64,000 nt of DNA from Vibrio maritimus (GTDB lineage Bacteria; Pseudomonadota; Gammaproteobacteria; Enterobacterales; Vibrionaceae), in assembly GCF_021441885.1 (NCBI RefSeq), contig NZ_CP090438.1, positions 1,550,001-1,614,000 on the forward strand, in the 5' to 3' direction. Made by a program: the position numbers and the translations under genes. Shown in pieces: positions 25,464 through 33,622 of the stretch. The first letter of the stretch is position 1. Every line of letters begins with the position of its first letter. The notes under the pieces were generated by a model, which was given only the letters and a program-made list of their open reading frames with translations, did not search any database and was not told the origin of the DNA.

Positions 25464-26594
25464 ATGGTCAAAGAGAAAGATGGCGTATTCGTATATGCCG
25501 ATGAATCTGGTCACTCAGGTAAAGACATTTTCAACGAAGGATCACCCCTTTACTATCAAGGGTCTGTGATCTCTGTTGGTGATATTGAACCTATAGTATC
25601 TCCAATAGTCGCAAAGTATTGCGATGAGAACGGTTTAGAACGATTACATGGTTTTGAGCTTGGTGAGCAAAAGGTTAATGCTCTATGTATAGAATTGCTT
25701 GATGCATTAAAAGAAATAGATTGGCAGCTCCATTATACCTTAATAGAAAAACGCTACATTGCTCCGACAAAGTTCGTAGATACTATTTTTGACTCATACG
25801 ACAATCCAGCTGTACATCCGTTGTGGTATTTAACAGATCTGTTTAGGCATACGCTGTGCGTATTGATCGACGACATGATGGAAGAAGGTGAGCTTAATAA
25901 AAAGTTTTGGAGTTGTTACTTAGCTGATGATATCGATGGTTTAATCGAAATATCTAAGGTTCTTTTGGAGCGAGCTCCGTTTATCTTCGATGCTCGAGCT
26001 TGTGAAGTGGTCACGGATGGTTTGACTTATGCGATTGATAATCCGGAAATATTCACATTAACAGCAGCCAAAGGAAAAAGCGCATACAAAAAAGAAACGC
26101 CAAACATTGTTGCTTTTTCAAGCCTTCTTACTGCTATTCACCGTTTTTGCAAACCAAGAGGTTTAAGTGTCTCTGCTTTGGTTCACGACCAAAGTGATGA
26201 ATTTAAAGGAACAATGCGTGAGTACCACAAAATATTCTTCGGTGTAGACTATGAGGAAGATAAGTTTGGAGGTGTCCCGCAATTTGAAAGAGTTGAATAT
26301 GGTCTAGGTGAGTTCAAGTTAGAGTCATCTAAAAACTCTTCAGGTTTGCAAGTTGTAGATTTATTCTTGTGGCTGATTCAAAGGGATATTAAAGACCAAA
26401 ACTTGTTGCTAACGAAGAGTCAAATTCTTGAAAAAGCTGAAGACTTCCGTATATCACGAGGAATGTCCTTAGCTATAATCAAAGCTCGACAATTTCAGCT
26501 TATGCAACAAGAACTGTCGCCTGAACAATTAGAAGCTGGAAAAAGACTGAATAAAAAAATTCTAGCTAATCAGTCAGCTAAGATGAAAAAGTAA
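25464..26594 (+). CDS. Cassette 4: DUF3800-domain protein
   Basis: The 376-residue protein has the DUF3800 hallmarks: YADESGHSG near the N-terminus, LVHDQSDEFKGTM in the middle, and SSGLQVVDLFLWLI towards the C-terminus. These conserved acidic positions suggest an RNase H-like nuclease fold. DUF3800 proteins are frequent in mobile and defence-associated contexts; their substrates are not established here. The start at 25464 has CAGGTGA 6 bp upstream. It is much longer than most cassette genes. Confidence 0.85.
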   Translation: MVKEKDGVFVYADESGHSGKDIFNEGSPLYYQGSVISVGDIEPIVSPIVAKYCDENGLERLHGFELGEQKVNALCIELLDALKEIDWQLHYTLIEKRYIAPTKFVDTIFDSYDNPAVHPLWYLTDLFRHTLCVLIDDMMEEGELNKKFWSCYLADDIDGLIEISKVLLERAPFIFDARACEVVTDGLTYAIDNPEIFTLTAAKGKSAYKKETPNIVAFSSLLTAIHRFCKPRGLSVSALVHDQSDEFKGTMREYHKIFFGVDYEEDKFGGVPQFERVEYGLGEFKLESSKNSSGLQVVDLFLWLIQRDIKDQNLLLTKSQILEKAEDFRISRGMSLAIIKARQFQLMQQELSPEQLEAGKRLNKKILANQSAKMKK

Positions 26595-26721
26595 ATATAA
26601 CAATCTGTTTAAGAGTGATTCGCAACGCTTGGCATTTTTGCTATGCGTTGCGTTTAGTGTTTAAGGTGGTATGCGGGAGATTCGGTATAGCGTTGCTCAT
26701 CACCTTAACACGGCGTTATGT
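26595..26721 (+). repeat. attC site 4 (127 bp, VCR-like)
   Basis: It begins ATATAAC and ends GTTATGT. The inner GATTCGCAACGCTTGGC and TATGCGTTGCG match attC 1. Confidence 0.88.
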
Positions 26722-26756
26722 AGTAAAGCGTACAACATATACTGATAGAGTAGATT

Positions 26757-27662
26757 ATGACTGAATCAACAACAACATTCTTAAAGATAGTATCGTCACT
26801 TGTATCGCCCAAAACTTCCATTAAGTTTATTTCAATCGCTGCCGTACTAATTTTATCGTGGAATAATTTATCGTTGGTAGTTGAAGGCTCTAAGATTCCA
26901 GAAGAACATAAGAGCTTAATGGTCTTATTTTTGTCACTTGGTCTTGGTTCACTAATGGGTGATGCTGTCTATTCAATATATCGTCATATATATAATGTTA
27001 CTATAAAAAGATACACCTCGACATATGAAGAAAAGCAATCAAGAAAAAGAAGTGAAGAAGCATTAAAAGAAAGAGTTAACTCATTTAAACATATGTATCC
27101 TTATTTGTCTTATGAGACCAAGCAATTAATTTGGGATTTGTCTGAAAAGCCAAAGTCTATTTATGACTGGGGAGATTCTGATGTTCAGTTTGAGGCTATA
27201 TTAAATAATGGGTATGCATATAAAATATCTAGCTTAACCGACACCACTGGATTGTATGGATTGTCTCCAGAAATATCAGATTATATATCTTCTATTTTAA
27301 GCGAAGAAGTTGAAAGTTTAATTAGAAGTATTGAGAGCGACAAAAGATTGGGTTATCAAGAAGTATGGAAAACTATTACGAGTAAAGATTTTGTACCTAC
27401 AATAAAATTCGAGGATTTAAAGTCAATACTAAATGATTGTTATCCTGTTCTTTCTGTGCAGTATCAATATGAAAATGATGACTGTTTTTCTAAAATTATA
27501 GGTATTGATATTTCATTTGGTAAGCGGTTTGAGGAGATACTTTATAAGATGACGCATGGTTCATTGTACAAACGGTCGTTTTCGGTAAAAAATAGTGAAA
27601 TACTACATAACAAAGCGTTTAAGGCCGATTCTCAACGCTTGGCATTTTCAGTTCAAGATTGA
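26757..27662 (+). CDS. Cassette 5: two-TM protein resembling phage superinfection exclusion B (SieB)
   Basis: The 301-residue protein has two N-terminal transmembrane segments (~22-40 FISIAAVLILSWNN; ~50-70 LMVLFLSLGLGSLMG). A basic coiled segment and a cytosolic domain follow. The layout and the LSYETKQLIWDLSEK element resemble SieB-family exclusion proteins, but this is a weak resemblance judged by eye. The last ~19 residues (HNKAFKADSQ...) are encoded by attC site 5, so the natural C-terminus comes from recombination-site DNA. The composition is strikingly AT-rich. Confidence 0.7.
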   Translation: MTESTTTFLKIVSSLVSPKTSIKFISIAAVLILSWNNLSLVVEGSKIPEEHKSLMVLFLSLGLGSLMGDAVYSIYRHIYNVTIKRYTSTYEEKQSRKRSEEALKERVNSFKHMYPYLSYETKQLIWDLSEKPKSIYDWGDSDVQFEAILNNGYAYKISSLTDTTGLYGLSPEISDYISSILSEEVESLIRSIESDKRLGYQEVWKTITSKDFVPTIKFEDLKSILNDCYPVLSVQYQYENDDCFSKIIGIDISFGKRFEEILYKMTHGSLYKRSFSVKNSEILHNKAFKADSQRLAFSVQD

Positions 27663-27731
27663 GTTTAGTGTTTACGGTGGCAAGATTAAGTTTCGTGATA
27701 GCGTTGCTCACTACTTAACGCGGCGTTAGAT
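27605..27731 (+). repeat. attC site 5 (127 bp), overlapping the cassette-5 ORF
   Basis: It begins ACATAAC and ends GTTAGAT. Its first ~58 bp are translated as the tail of the SieB-like protein. Confidence 0.85.
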
Positions 27732-27754
27732 GCCTTATTGATTTCGGAGAATAA

Positions 27755-28144
27755 ATGGAAGTAATCATCGAACAAGAAATTGCGTTGCACCAATTCGAAG
27801 TCAGACAAAATATAGTAGAAATTGAGCGACTTATCCATCCTGACTTTAGAGAAGTTGGTAGATCAGGTAATAGCTACGACTTCAAATCAATTGTTCGAAT
27901 GATGGAAGCGGAGAAACCATCAAACGTGCAGGTACACTCCCAGAACTATGAATGTGTCGCATTAGAACCAACGGTTCAACTGTTGACCTATGAAACCGCG
28001 TTAATCGATGATAGTGGTCAAGTCAGCAACTTTACAAAGCGCAGCTCCATTTGGGTTCTTGTCGGAGAGCTTTGGCAGCTTAAATATCATCAAGGTACAC
28101 CATGTGACATATTTGAAATAAAGGTATCGCGCAAGGGCACCTAA
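27755..28144 (+). CDS. Cassette 6: NTF2-like / DUF4440 protein
   Basis: The 129-residue protein has the SnoaL/DUF4440 pattern: an N-terminal helix (IEQEIALHQFEVRQN), then LIHPDFREVGRSG, and paired strands ending RSSIWVLVGELWQLKYHQGTP. NTF2-like cone folds serve many roles, so no reaction can be assigned. GGAGAATAA precedes the ATG, 23 bp after the attC core. Confidence 0.85.
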   Translation: MEVIIEQEIALHQFEVRQNIVEIERLIHPDFREVGRSGNSYDFKSIVRMMEAEKPSNVQVHSQNYECVALEPTVQLLTYETALIDDSGQVSNFTKRSSIWVLVGELWQLKYHQGTPCDIFEIKVSRKGT

Positions 28145-28244
28145 CAAGTTACTCAAGTGGACGCGTAACGTTCGGCGGTTTTGGTTTGAAGTTACGGGAA
28201 CTTGGTAAAGTAAGTCGTATGCGCCACTTAGTAAGGCGTTATGT
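28139..28244 (+). repeat. attC site 6 (106 bp, short class)
   Basis: It begins ACCTAAC and ends GTTATGT and is nearly identical in plan to attC 3 (TTTTGGTTTGAAGT). It overlaps the stop of cassette 6. Confidence 0.85.
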
Positions 28245-28305
28245 CTAAGTTCTGAATCTTGCGTACATAATCTACAAGAATGGTTGCTAATTTCATGGAG
28301 GCTTT

Positions 28306-28929
28306 ATGGGTGAACTGTTCCAAAAGTTACTAGACCTAGTATTACCGAAAGTTAAAGGTGTTATTGAAACGACTTTTAATCTGTGGATTTCCCCAGTTTC
28401 AACTTTGAGCGAAAAGTTGAGAGAGGGACAACAAATTAGTTTTAGTCTCTTGTTTTTCCTCGTAATGAGCACGCTAGCATACTCTATATTGCTGTTCGGC
28501 CTTCTATCTGGAAAAATAGAACTAGATCCATATAAGCTTGGCTTTGGGTTCGTACTAAGCCAATTCATAATGCTTGTTTTCTATTCGCTGGCTGCGTTAC
28601 TTGCCTTAAAGATTTCTCGTGTAAAAGCAACATGGAGAAAAGTCTTGATGTCGACGGCGTATCTGTATGGTCAAGTGACTATAGCTGCAGCCACATTATG
28701 TTCGATTGTTATCTATGCGGTACTCAATGGAGTGTGTGATGTACAGTCTGGTATATGGTTATCTTTGATAGTTGGCTTTTTTCTATTATGTTTTGGTTGG
28801 CGTTTAATGTGTAAGGTACTTGACGCTACTCGTACTCAAACGGTCGTGTCTTTTGTCATAGTCTCTATTTTAATAATTCCAATCGCCCCCGCTTTAGGAG
28901 TGATTAGTAGACCTCTGGTGCATTTTTAG
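28306..28929 (+). CDS. Cassette 7: five-TM membrane protein, Yip1-like
   Basis: The 207-residue protein has an amphipathic N-terminus and about five hydrophobic helices (for example LLFFLVMSTLAYSILLFGLL, FVLSQFIMLVFYSLAALLAL, IWLSLIVGFFLLCFGW). The layout resembles bacterial Yip1-domain proteins, but that is only a topological match. CATGGAGGCTTT precedes the ATG. Confidence 0.78.
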   Translation: MGELFQKLLDLVLPKVKGVIETTFNLWISPVSTLSEKLREGQQISFSLLFFLVMSTLAYSILLFGLLSGKIELDPYKLGFGFVLSQFIMLVFYSLAALLALKISRVKATWRKVLMSTAYLYGQVTIAAATLCSIVIYAVLNGVCDVQSGIWLSLIVGFFLLCFGWRLMCKVLDATRTQTVVSFVIVSILIIPIAPALGVISRPLVHF

Positions 28930-29055
28930 ACATAACAAACTGCTCAAGAGGGATTCGCAACGCGTGGCATTTTTACTATGCGTTGAATTTAGTGATTAAG
29001 GTGGTTTGCGGCGGCTTCGGTATTGCGTTGCTCACCCCTTAGCAAGGCGTTATGT
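28930..29055 (+). repeat. attC site 7 (126 bp, VCR-like)
   Basis: It begins ACATAAC and ends GTTATGT. Its inner GATTCGCAACGCGTGGC is identical to that of attC 1. Confidence 0.9.
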
Positions 29056-29069
29056 TTTAAGGAGAACAC

Positions 29070-29839
29070 TTGGTATCTTCAATTAGTATCAGTTTGCCTC
29101 AAGCTCCAGTATTCAAAGAGGATATTGCTGCAAATATCCATCAACACCTTGTCGCTATAGAAGCGTCTGCATCGCTTGGTGCAGATTTGGTAGTGTTTCC
29201 CGAATTGTCATTGACGGGCTACGAGTTAAAATCTCTAGCAAAGTTAGCTCAAGGAAAAAACCTTCGAATTTCTCACAACTATCTCAAGCTGCGATTAAAC
29301 ATAACATTTCGGTTATCGTAGGTTGTCCGCTTGATTCTGGTCACACCCTAAAACCATCTATTGGCGCTGTGATTTGCCATCCTGATGGACACGTCGAATT
29401 TTACGAAAAACAGTATCTACATGACGGTGAACATGAGTATTGCTCATCGGGCTCTGAAGATTATTTTCTCACCATCAAAGGGTATAAAATTGCGTTGGCA
29501 ATTTGTGCTGATTTCTCTTGCCCTGAACATGTTACAAGAGCTAAACAGTCGGGTGCTGACGTTTATCTAGCGAGTGCATTGATTTCGAACGCAGGCTATT
29601 CTACAGATGCTAGGTTGCTCGCCGATATTGCTGCTAGTAATGGTATGCCTGTTCTGCTAAGTAATCACATTTCACCAACGGGTGGTTGGTTAGTTTGTGG
29701 CAATAACTCTATATGGGATAGTGAAGGCAAATTGGTTACGAGTTCAGAGTCCGTAGAGGAGTGCTTTGTATTTTGTACTATCATGGGTAGTACGGTGGGC
29801 GCTTCCAAACATAACAAATTGCTTAAGAGTGACGGCTAA
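29070..29839 (+). pseudogene. Cassette 8: carbon-nitrogen hydrolase (nitrilase superfamily), split by a -1 frame change
   Basis: A TTG start (29070, AAGGAG upstream) opens a frame that ends at 29321. The rest of the enzyme continues in the -1 frame to 29839, giving about 256 residues in total, a normal length. All three catalytic residues are present across the junction: Glu in VVFPELSLTGYE, Lys in FYEKQYLHDGE and Cys in LAICADFSC. The frames meet at GGAAAAAAC (29253-29261), where the zero frame reads A-AAA-AAC, a canonical -1 slippery heptamer. It could be a one-base deletion in a homopolymer, a sequencing error or true programmed frameshifting. The last residues (KHNKLLKSDG) come from attC 8. 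Confidence 0.8.
29255..29261 (+). other. A AAA AAC slippery heptamer at the frame junction
   Basis: The heptamer is in the correct phase for a -1 slip from the TTG-initiated frame into the frame that carries the catalytic Lys and Cys. I could not confirm a downstream pseudoknot by eye. Confidence 0.5.
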
Positions 29840-29931
29840 CTTTTGGCATTTTTGGTTCTATTGGGTTTAGTTATTACATTGGCTTTGCTTGGGTTTCGTG
29901 GTTTTACCCGCATCTTAGCAAGGCATTAAGT
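29809..29931 (+). repeat. attC site 8 (123 bp) with altered 3' core
   Basis: It begins ACATAAC but ends ATTAAGT instead of GTTRRRY; the G at the cleavage position is A. The inner GACGGCTAACTTTTGGC defines a third attC type shared with sites 9 and 11. Confidence 0.78.
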
Positions 29932-29953
29932 TATTTAGGAGTTCTATTCGTAA

Positions 29954-30583
29954 ATGGAAGTAAATTGTTCAAGCTGTAAAGCAAAAATAAATTCTGAAAA
30001 TATAAATATTTCAAGAGATATAGCATACTGTGTAAGTTGCGAGAGTCTTACATCTCTGTCTTCATTATTAGAATCTATACCGAGTAGTAACTTTGATGCC
30101 ACTCAATCTATTAAAGGAGTTCGAGTTTCAGACAATGGCTACAAATGGTCTATTGAAGCTTCAAATCGAAGTTTAATGGCTCTTTTTCTAGTTCCTTTTA
30201 CGCTTGTTTGGGCTGGAGGTTCGCTGTCTGGTATTTATGGTACTCAATTGGAAAATGGAGAATTTGACCCGAGTTTATCTCTCTGGGGGCTACCTTTCCT
30301 TATCGGTAGCATCGTTTTAATAAGTATTACGCTAATGAGCCTTTTTGGTAGAACATATGTTTCTAATGAAAATGGAAAGGCTCTTATTTTTATTGGAATA
30401 GGTTCTGCTGGCTGGTATAGAAGGTTTGACTGGGAAAATATAGATAGAGTAAAAGAGAGCGAATCAAGACAACACACACTTGTATCATTGGAAGGCAATA
30501 AGAGGCTAAGTTTAGGCTGGGGATTAAGTAGTGAAAAGCTCTACTATATGTCTAACTTCTTAAAAACCAAGTTGAAAAATTAA
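29954..30583 (+). CDS. Cassette 9: zinc-ribbon plus two-TM membrane protein
   Basis: The 209-residue protein opens with a zinc ribbon (VNCSSCKAKIN...AYCVSCESLTS). Two transmembrane helices lie at ~78-95 and ~115-135 (LPFLIGSIVLISITLMSLF). The end is a PH-like region (YRRFDWENIDRVKESES...LGWGLSSEKLYYM). The combination recurs in uncharacterised bacterial membrane proteins. No function can be given. Confidence 0.78.
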   Translation: MEVNCSSCKAKINSENINISRDIAYCVSCESLTSLSSLLESIPSSNFDATQSIKGVRVSDNGYKWSIEASNRSLMALFLVPFTLVWAGGSLSGIYGTQLENGEFDPSLSLWGLPFLIGSIVLISITLMSLFGRTYVSNENGKALIFIGIGSAGWYRRFDWENIDRVKESESRQHTLVSLEGNKRLSLGWGLSSEKLYYMSNFLKTKLKN

Positions 30584-30704
30584 CTCACAAAATTGCTCAA
30601 GTCGACAGCTAACGCTCGGCACTTTTGGTTTGGTTGAGTTCGGTGATTAAGGGGCTTAGCTTGAGTGTTGCGTTCGTTAGCTGCAACTTAACAAAGCGTT
30701 AGTC
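30578..30704 (+). repeat. attC site 9 (about 127 bp)
   Basis: The left core is degraded (TTAACTCACAAAATTGCTC), while the right end GTTAGTC is intact. The inner GACAGCTAACGCTCGGC groups it with sites 8 and 11. Confidence 0.7.
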
Positions 30705-30718
30705 GCAAAGAGGAAAGC

Positions 30719-31132
30719 ATGGATTTCGAGTTAGATTTAGCTCCTTCAGATGAGAGCATTAATGATATTAGAAATGGATTGGTTGAGCACAACACTCCTT
30801 ATTTGGGTGAAGTAAGTCATCATAGCGTAGCCTTCTTTGTAAAACAGGATGGAAAGAAAGTTGGTGGTATCACGGCAGAAATTCTTGGTGATTGGCTCCT
30901 CATTAAATATTTATGGGTTGATAAATCGCTTCGAAGTGTGGGTGTAGGTAGCAAGCTATTAAATAAGCTGGAAGTGCACGCCAAGGAGCAAGGTTGTCAT
31001 TCGTCGATGGTTGATACATTTAGCTTTCAAGCTAAATCATTTTATGAAAAGCGGGGCTATGTATGTCACATGACGCTAGAAAATTACCCTGTTGAGCATG
31101 CACGGCACTTTTTCACAAAGAAGTTGAGTTGA
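30719..31132 (+). CDS. Cassette 10: GNAT acetyltransferase
   Basis: The 137-residue GNAT has the acetyl-CoA loop LRSVGVGSKLLNKLE (motif A) and the C-terminal FYEKRGYVC (motif B). The acceptor is unknown. GAGGAAAGC precedes the ATG. This is a common cassette-borne family. Confidence 0.9.
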   Translation: MDFELDLAPSDESINDIRNGLVEHNTPYLGEVSHHSVAFFVKQDGKKVGGITAEILGDWLLIKYLWVDKSLRSVGVGSKLLNKLEVHAKEQGCHSSMVDTFSFQAKSFYEKRGYVCHMTLENYPVEHARHFFTKKLS

Positions 31133-31134
31133 GC

Positions 31135-31260
31135 GGCTAATAAACCGTTCAAGAGTGATTTGCTACGCTTAGCACTTTTACTATGCGTTGGGGCTCGTGT
31201 TCAAGGTAGTGTGCGGCGACTTCAGTATTGCGTTGCCCACACCTCAACAGAGCGTTCTGC
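31135..31260 (+). repeat. attC site 10 (about 126 bp), both cores degraded
   Basis: Inner sequences (ACTATGCGTTG, TATTGCGTTGCCCACACC) match the VCR-like class. The left core reads GGCTAAT and the right GTTCTGC, neither fitting the RYYYAAC/GTTRRRY pattern. Confidence 0.7.
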
Positions 31261-31282
31261 GACCTAAAGGAAATTGAGATTT

Positions 31283-31816
31283 ATGGATAAATTTTCAATG
31301 CTTCAGAAAATGGGTGCAGGAGACTTTCAGCACCTAAACGGTTCATTGGAGGCGCACCTAAAAGGCACTGAACAAGTTTTAATTGATTGGGGTAGTAGCG
31401 AGTTACTTCAAATCGCTGGTCTTTTCCATGCTGCTTATGGAACCGCGGGGTTCGATGAAAGTATGGTGTCGCTGAGCCAGCGTCAAGAGATAGCAAGAAT
31501 TATTGGCACTGATGAAGAAGCATTGGTTTACTTGTATTGCTCATGTGACAGAGACTATGTGTTCCCTCAATTTGGCAAAGTGCTAGAAATCCAATTTAAA
31601 GACAGATTTACTGGCTCAACATTCAAACTCGACGGTGTAACTGTGAAGTTGTTTTGCGAATTAACTGTCGCCAATGAGCTAGAGCTTGTTTATGGCAGTG
31701 AAGAGTTCAAGCTCAAATATGGTGCAGAGCTATTTGAGCTGTTCCAAGGTATGGACAGCTATTTAAGTACCGAGGCTAGGAAGGCGTACAAATCAGCATT
31801 GTCGAATTTCGCATAA
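31283..31816 (+). CDS. Cassette 11: DUF6817-type helical protein
   Basis: The protein is 177 residues from the ATG at 31283 (AGGA 11 bp upstream); the in-frame TTG at 31274 is less likely. HLNGSLEAHLKGTEQVLIDWG, LLQIAGLFHAAYGT and EEALVYLYCSCDR match the HD-like arrangement seen in DUF6817 proteins, in which conserved His residues may bind metal. The catalytic role is not established. The stop lies at the start of attC 11. Confidence 0.78.
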   Translation: MDKFSMLQKMGAGDFQHLNGSLEAHLKGTEQVLIDWGSSELLQIAGLFHAAYGTAGFDESMVSLSQRQEIARIIGTDEEALVYLYCSCDRDYVFPQFGKVLEIQFKDRFTGSTFKLDGVTVKLFCELTVANELELVYGSEEFKLKYGAELFELFQGMDSYLSTEARKAYKSALSNFA

Positions 31817-31933
31817 TAAATTGCTAAGGCTGACAGCTAACACTCTGCACTTGAGAGTAGGTAGAGTTTGTTGATTAAGCTGGCTTCGCTTGAGTTCCGT
31901 GGTCGTTAGCGGCTTTTTAACAAGACGTTATGC
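31811..31933 (+). repeat. attC site 11 (123 bp)
   Basis: The left core is GCATAAT and the right GTTATGC. The inner GACAGCTAACACTCTGC places it with sites 8 and 9. Confidence 0.75.
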
Positions 31934-31947
31934 ACTAGGAGGTAAAA

Positions 31948-32298
31948 TTGTTCGATTTGCTTAAGAAAGTGGTTCTTATTAATCTCTCAGCGGCTCTTGT
32001 GGTTATAGTTCTAGCCCAGTTTGTTCCATTCTTTGCTACAACTCAGTTGGTCGACTTTCTTTTCTTTGTTGTCATTGTTATATGGGGTTTGGCGAAGCTT
32101 ATGTGGGAAGGTGGTATCCATAGTAAGACGACTCGGTTAGATGACCCCAGAACAGACAAGGTCTACAAAATGGTAGAAGGGCATGATTTCGAAAAAGATG
32201 ATCGCAAGCACTATCGAATGAACTATCAAACAGGTTTAGTCTTCTTTATAGCAGGGCTGCCAGCGTTTATTGCTTGTTTAGTCCTTCAATTTCTTTGA
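31948..32298 (+). CDS. Cassette 12: small three-TM membrane protein
   Basis: The 116-residue product uses a TTG start at 31948 with a strong AGGAGG six bases upstream. Transmembrane helices lie at ~8-28, ~33-50 and ~95-115, with a charged loop between the second and third. No family is recognised. Confidence 0.75.
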   Translation: MFDLLKKVVLINLSAALVVIVLAQFVPFFATTQLVDFLFFVVIVIWGLAKLMWEGGIHSKTTRLDDPRTDKVYKMVEGHDFEKDDRKHYRMNYQTGLVFFIAGLPAFIACLVLQFL

Positions 32299-32305
32299 AT
32301 ACGAG

Positions 32306-32349
32306 TAGAATAATTAACCTAAGTAGATTCTCAACGTTTGGCGTTATGA
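32306..32349 (+). repeat. Truncated attC remnant (site 12)
   Basis: Only ~44 bp remain (ATTAACCTAAGTAGATTCTC, then AACGTTTGGCGTTATGA). The inner dyad is missing, and the final base of the core is A instead of a pyrimidine. Confidence 0.5.
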
Positions 32350-32372
32350 ACCAATACATCATGGAGATATAA

Positions 32373-32729
32373 ATGCTAGATCAGGTAAGGGATATACTGG
32401 TACTTAACGATATTCCATTTGATGATCACAAAGACGTAGTTTACTGCAAGTTTCGTCGCGCTGGTTCAAAGGTGAAAATCTCTTACGACAGTTCAAGTAG
32501 CAGCTATATGGTATCTGCTAACGAACTTATTCAAACTATCAACACAGCCTTTTCTTTTGCTTTCGCTTTTGCCGTTCCGCATATTTTTGTTGGTCTTGAG
32601 TGGAACTGGGTAATCTCTGTGCTATCAATCTTTACGGGTACAATTGCTTTCACGCAGTTAATTTTCACTCAGTTCAAACTGTTGGATTTAAAACAGCAAC
32701 TGAGACAGTCTGGCGTTTACTTGCGCTAG
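32373..32729 (+). CDS. Cassette 13: small two-TM membrane protein
   Basis: The 118-residue protein has an N-terminal cytosolic alpha/beta part (DQVRDILVLNDIPFDDHKDVVYCKF). Two transmembrane helices follow (~52-70 NTAFSFAFAFAVPHIFVGL; ~76-95). CATGGAGATATAA precedes the ATG. No full attC separates it from the next gene; only CATAACA at the junction hints at one. Confidence 0.72.
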   Translation: MLDQVRDILVLNDIPFDDHKDVVYCKFRRAGSKVKISYDSSSSSYMVSANELIQTINTAFSFAFAFAVPHIFVGLEWNWVISVLSIFTGTIAFTQLIFTQFKLLDLKQQLRQSGVYLR

Positions 32730-32774
32730 GGTCATAACAGTGTGTTGTTTACTTTTAGAGAAAATCAGAAGCTT

Positions 32775-33371
32775 ATGGATGATAATTCTGAAATTTGGCG
32801 CCAGTACTACGCAAAAGCACTTTCTCGTCCGCATTCAAAACGTACTGCGTTTGCCGTCCAACTCAATGAATCAAAGCTCAAAGTAGCCACTGACTGCGGT
32901 TGTGGAACAGGTAGTGATATCGAGTATCTAGAGCAGCAAGGCTTTAACGTTCATGGCTTCGATATCAACCCTGACTCGGTCGCTATTTGTAGAGACAGGT
33001 TTGGGTCAAAGTCATTAGTGGATATTACTGAGTCTTCGTTTGAGACATTCGACTACCCAAAATCTGGAGTAGTAATCGCAAACTCAAGTTTGTTCTTTGC
33101 AGACCCAAAACAATTTGAAGCGACATGGAACAAGATTAAATCTTCAATCGAAATCGGCGGAGTGTTTGCTGGCGACTTCATGGGTTTCAAAGACAGTTGG
33201 GCTAACAACTATCTCAGCCCGATAACACCTTTATCTGAGTCAGAGGTAAAGGCTTTGTTTTCAGATTTTGAAATTGTCAGGTTCTTTGAACGTGATGAGG
33301 AAGCGAAAACTTCATTGGGGAGAATGAAGCATTGGCATACATTTTCCGTGGTCGCGGTGAAGCGGACATAG
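32775..33371 (+). CDS. Cassette 14: class I SAM-dependent methyltransferase
   Basis: The protein is 198 residues from the ATG at 32775; a GTG at 32742 would add 11 residues. Motif I is TDCGCGTGSDIEYLE and motif II VHGFDINPDSVAIC. The late IEIGGVFAGDFMGFKDSW resembles tellurite-resistance TehB-like and related small methyltransferases. The substrate is unknown. Confidence 0.88.
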   Translation: MDDNSEIWRQYYAKALSRPHSKRTAFAVQLNESKLKVATDCGCGTGSDIEYLEQQGFNVHGFDINPDSVAICRDRFGSKSLVDITESSFETFDYPKSGVVIANSSLFFADPKQFEATWNKIKSSIEIGGVFAGDFMGFKDSWANNYLSPITPLSESEVKALFSDFEIVRFFERDEEAKTSLGRMKHWHTFSVVAVKRT

Positions 33372-33474
33372 TAAGCAGTTCAAGTTTGGTGGCTAGTTCT
33401 CTACTCATGCATTAGACAATAGCTTTATGGTTCTCATAGGCTTCTTGACAAAGTAAGCTAACAAGACGTTACAA
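33369..33474 (+). repeat. Degenerate attC remnant (site 14), last one recognisable
   Basis: AGTAAGCAGTTCAAGTTTGG at the left and ACAAGACGTTACAAAG at the right keep the attC outline, but both cores are altered (GTTACAA). I see no convincing attC to the right of this point. Confidence 0.45.
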
Positions 33475-33622
33475 AGATGCTTCTCTTGCTCGACTATTTT
33501 CATTCAAAATAGGCTCAGTGTTTAGGGTACAAGTGAACTTGTAGTGGTTTGAAGTTGACGCTAGGTAGAGAGAATAGTTTTTGCCTATCGGCAGTGTGCT
33601 ATGTGCTTGCAAGGAAATGGGA

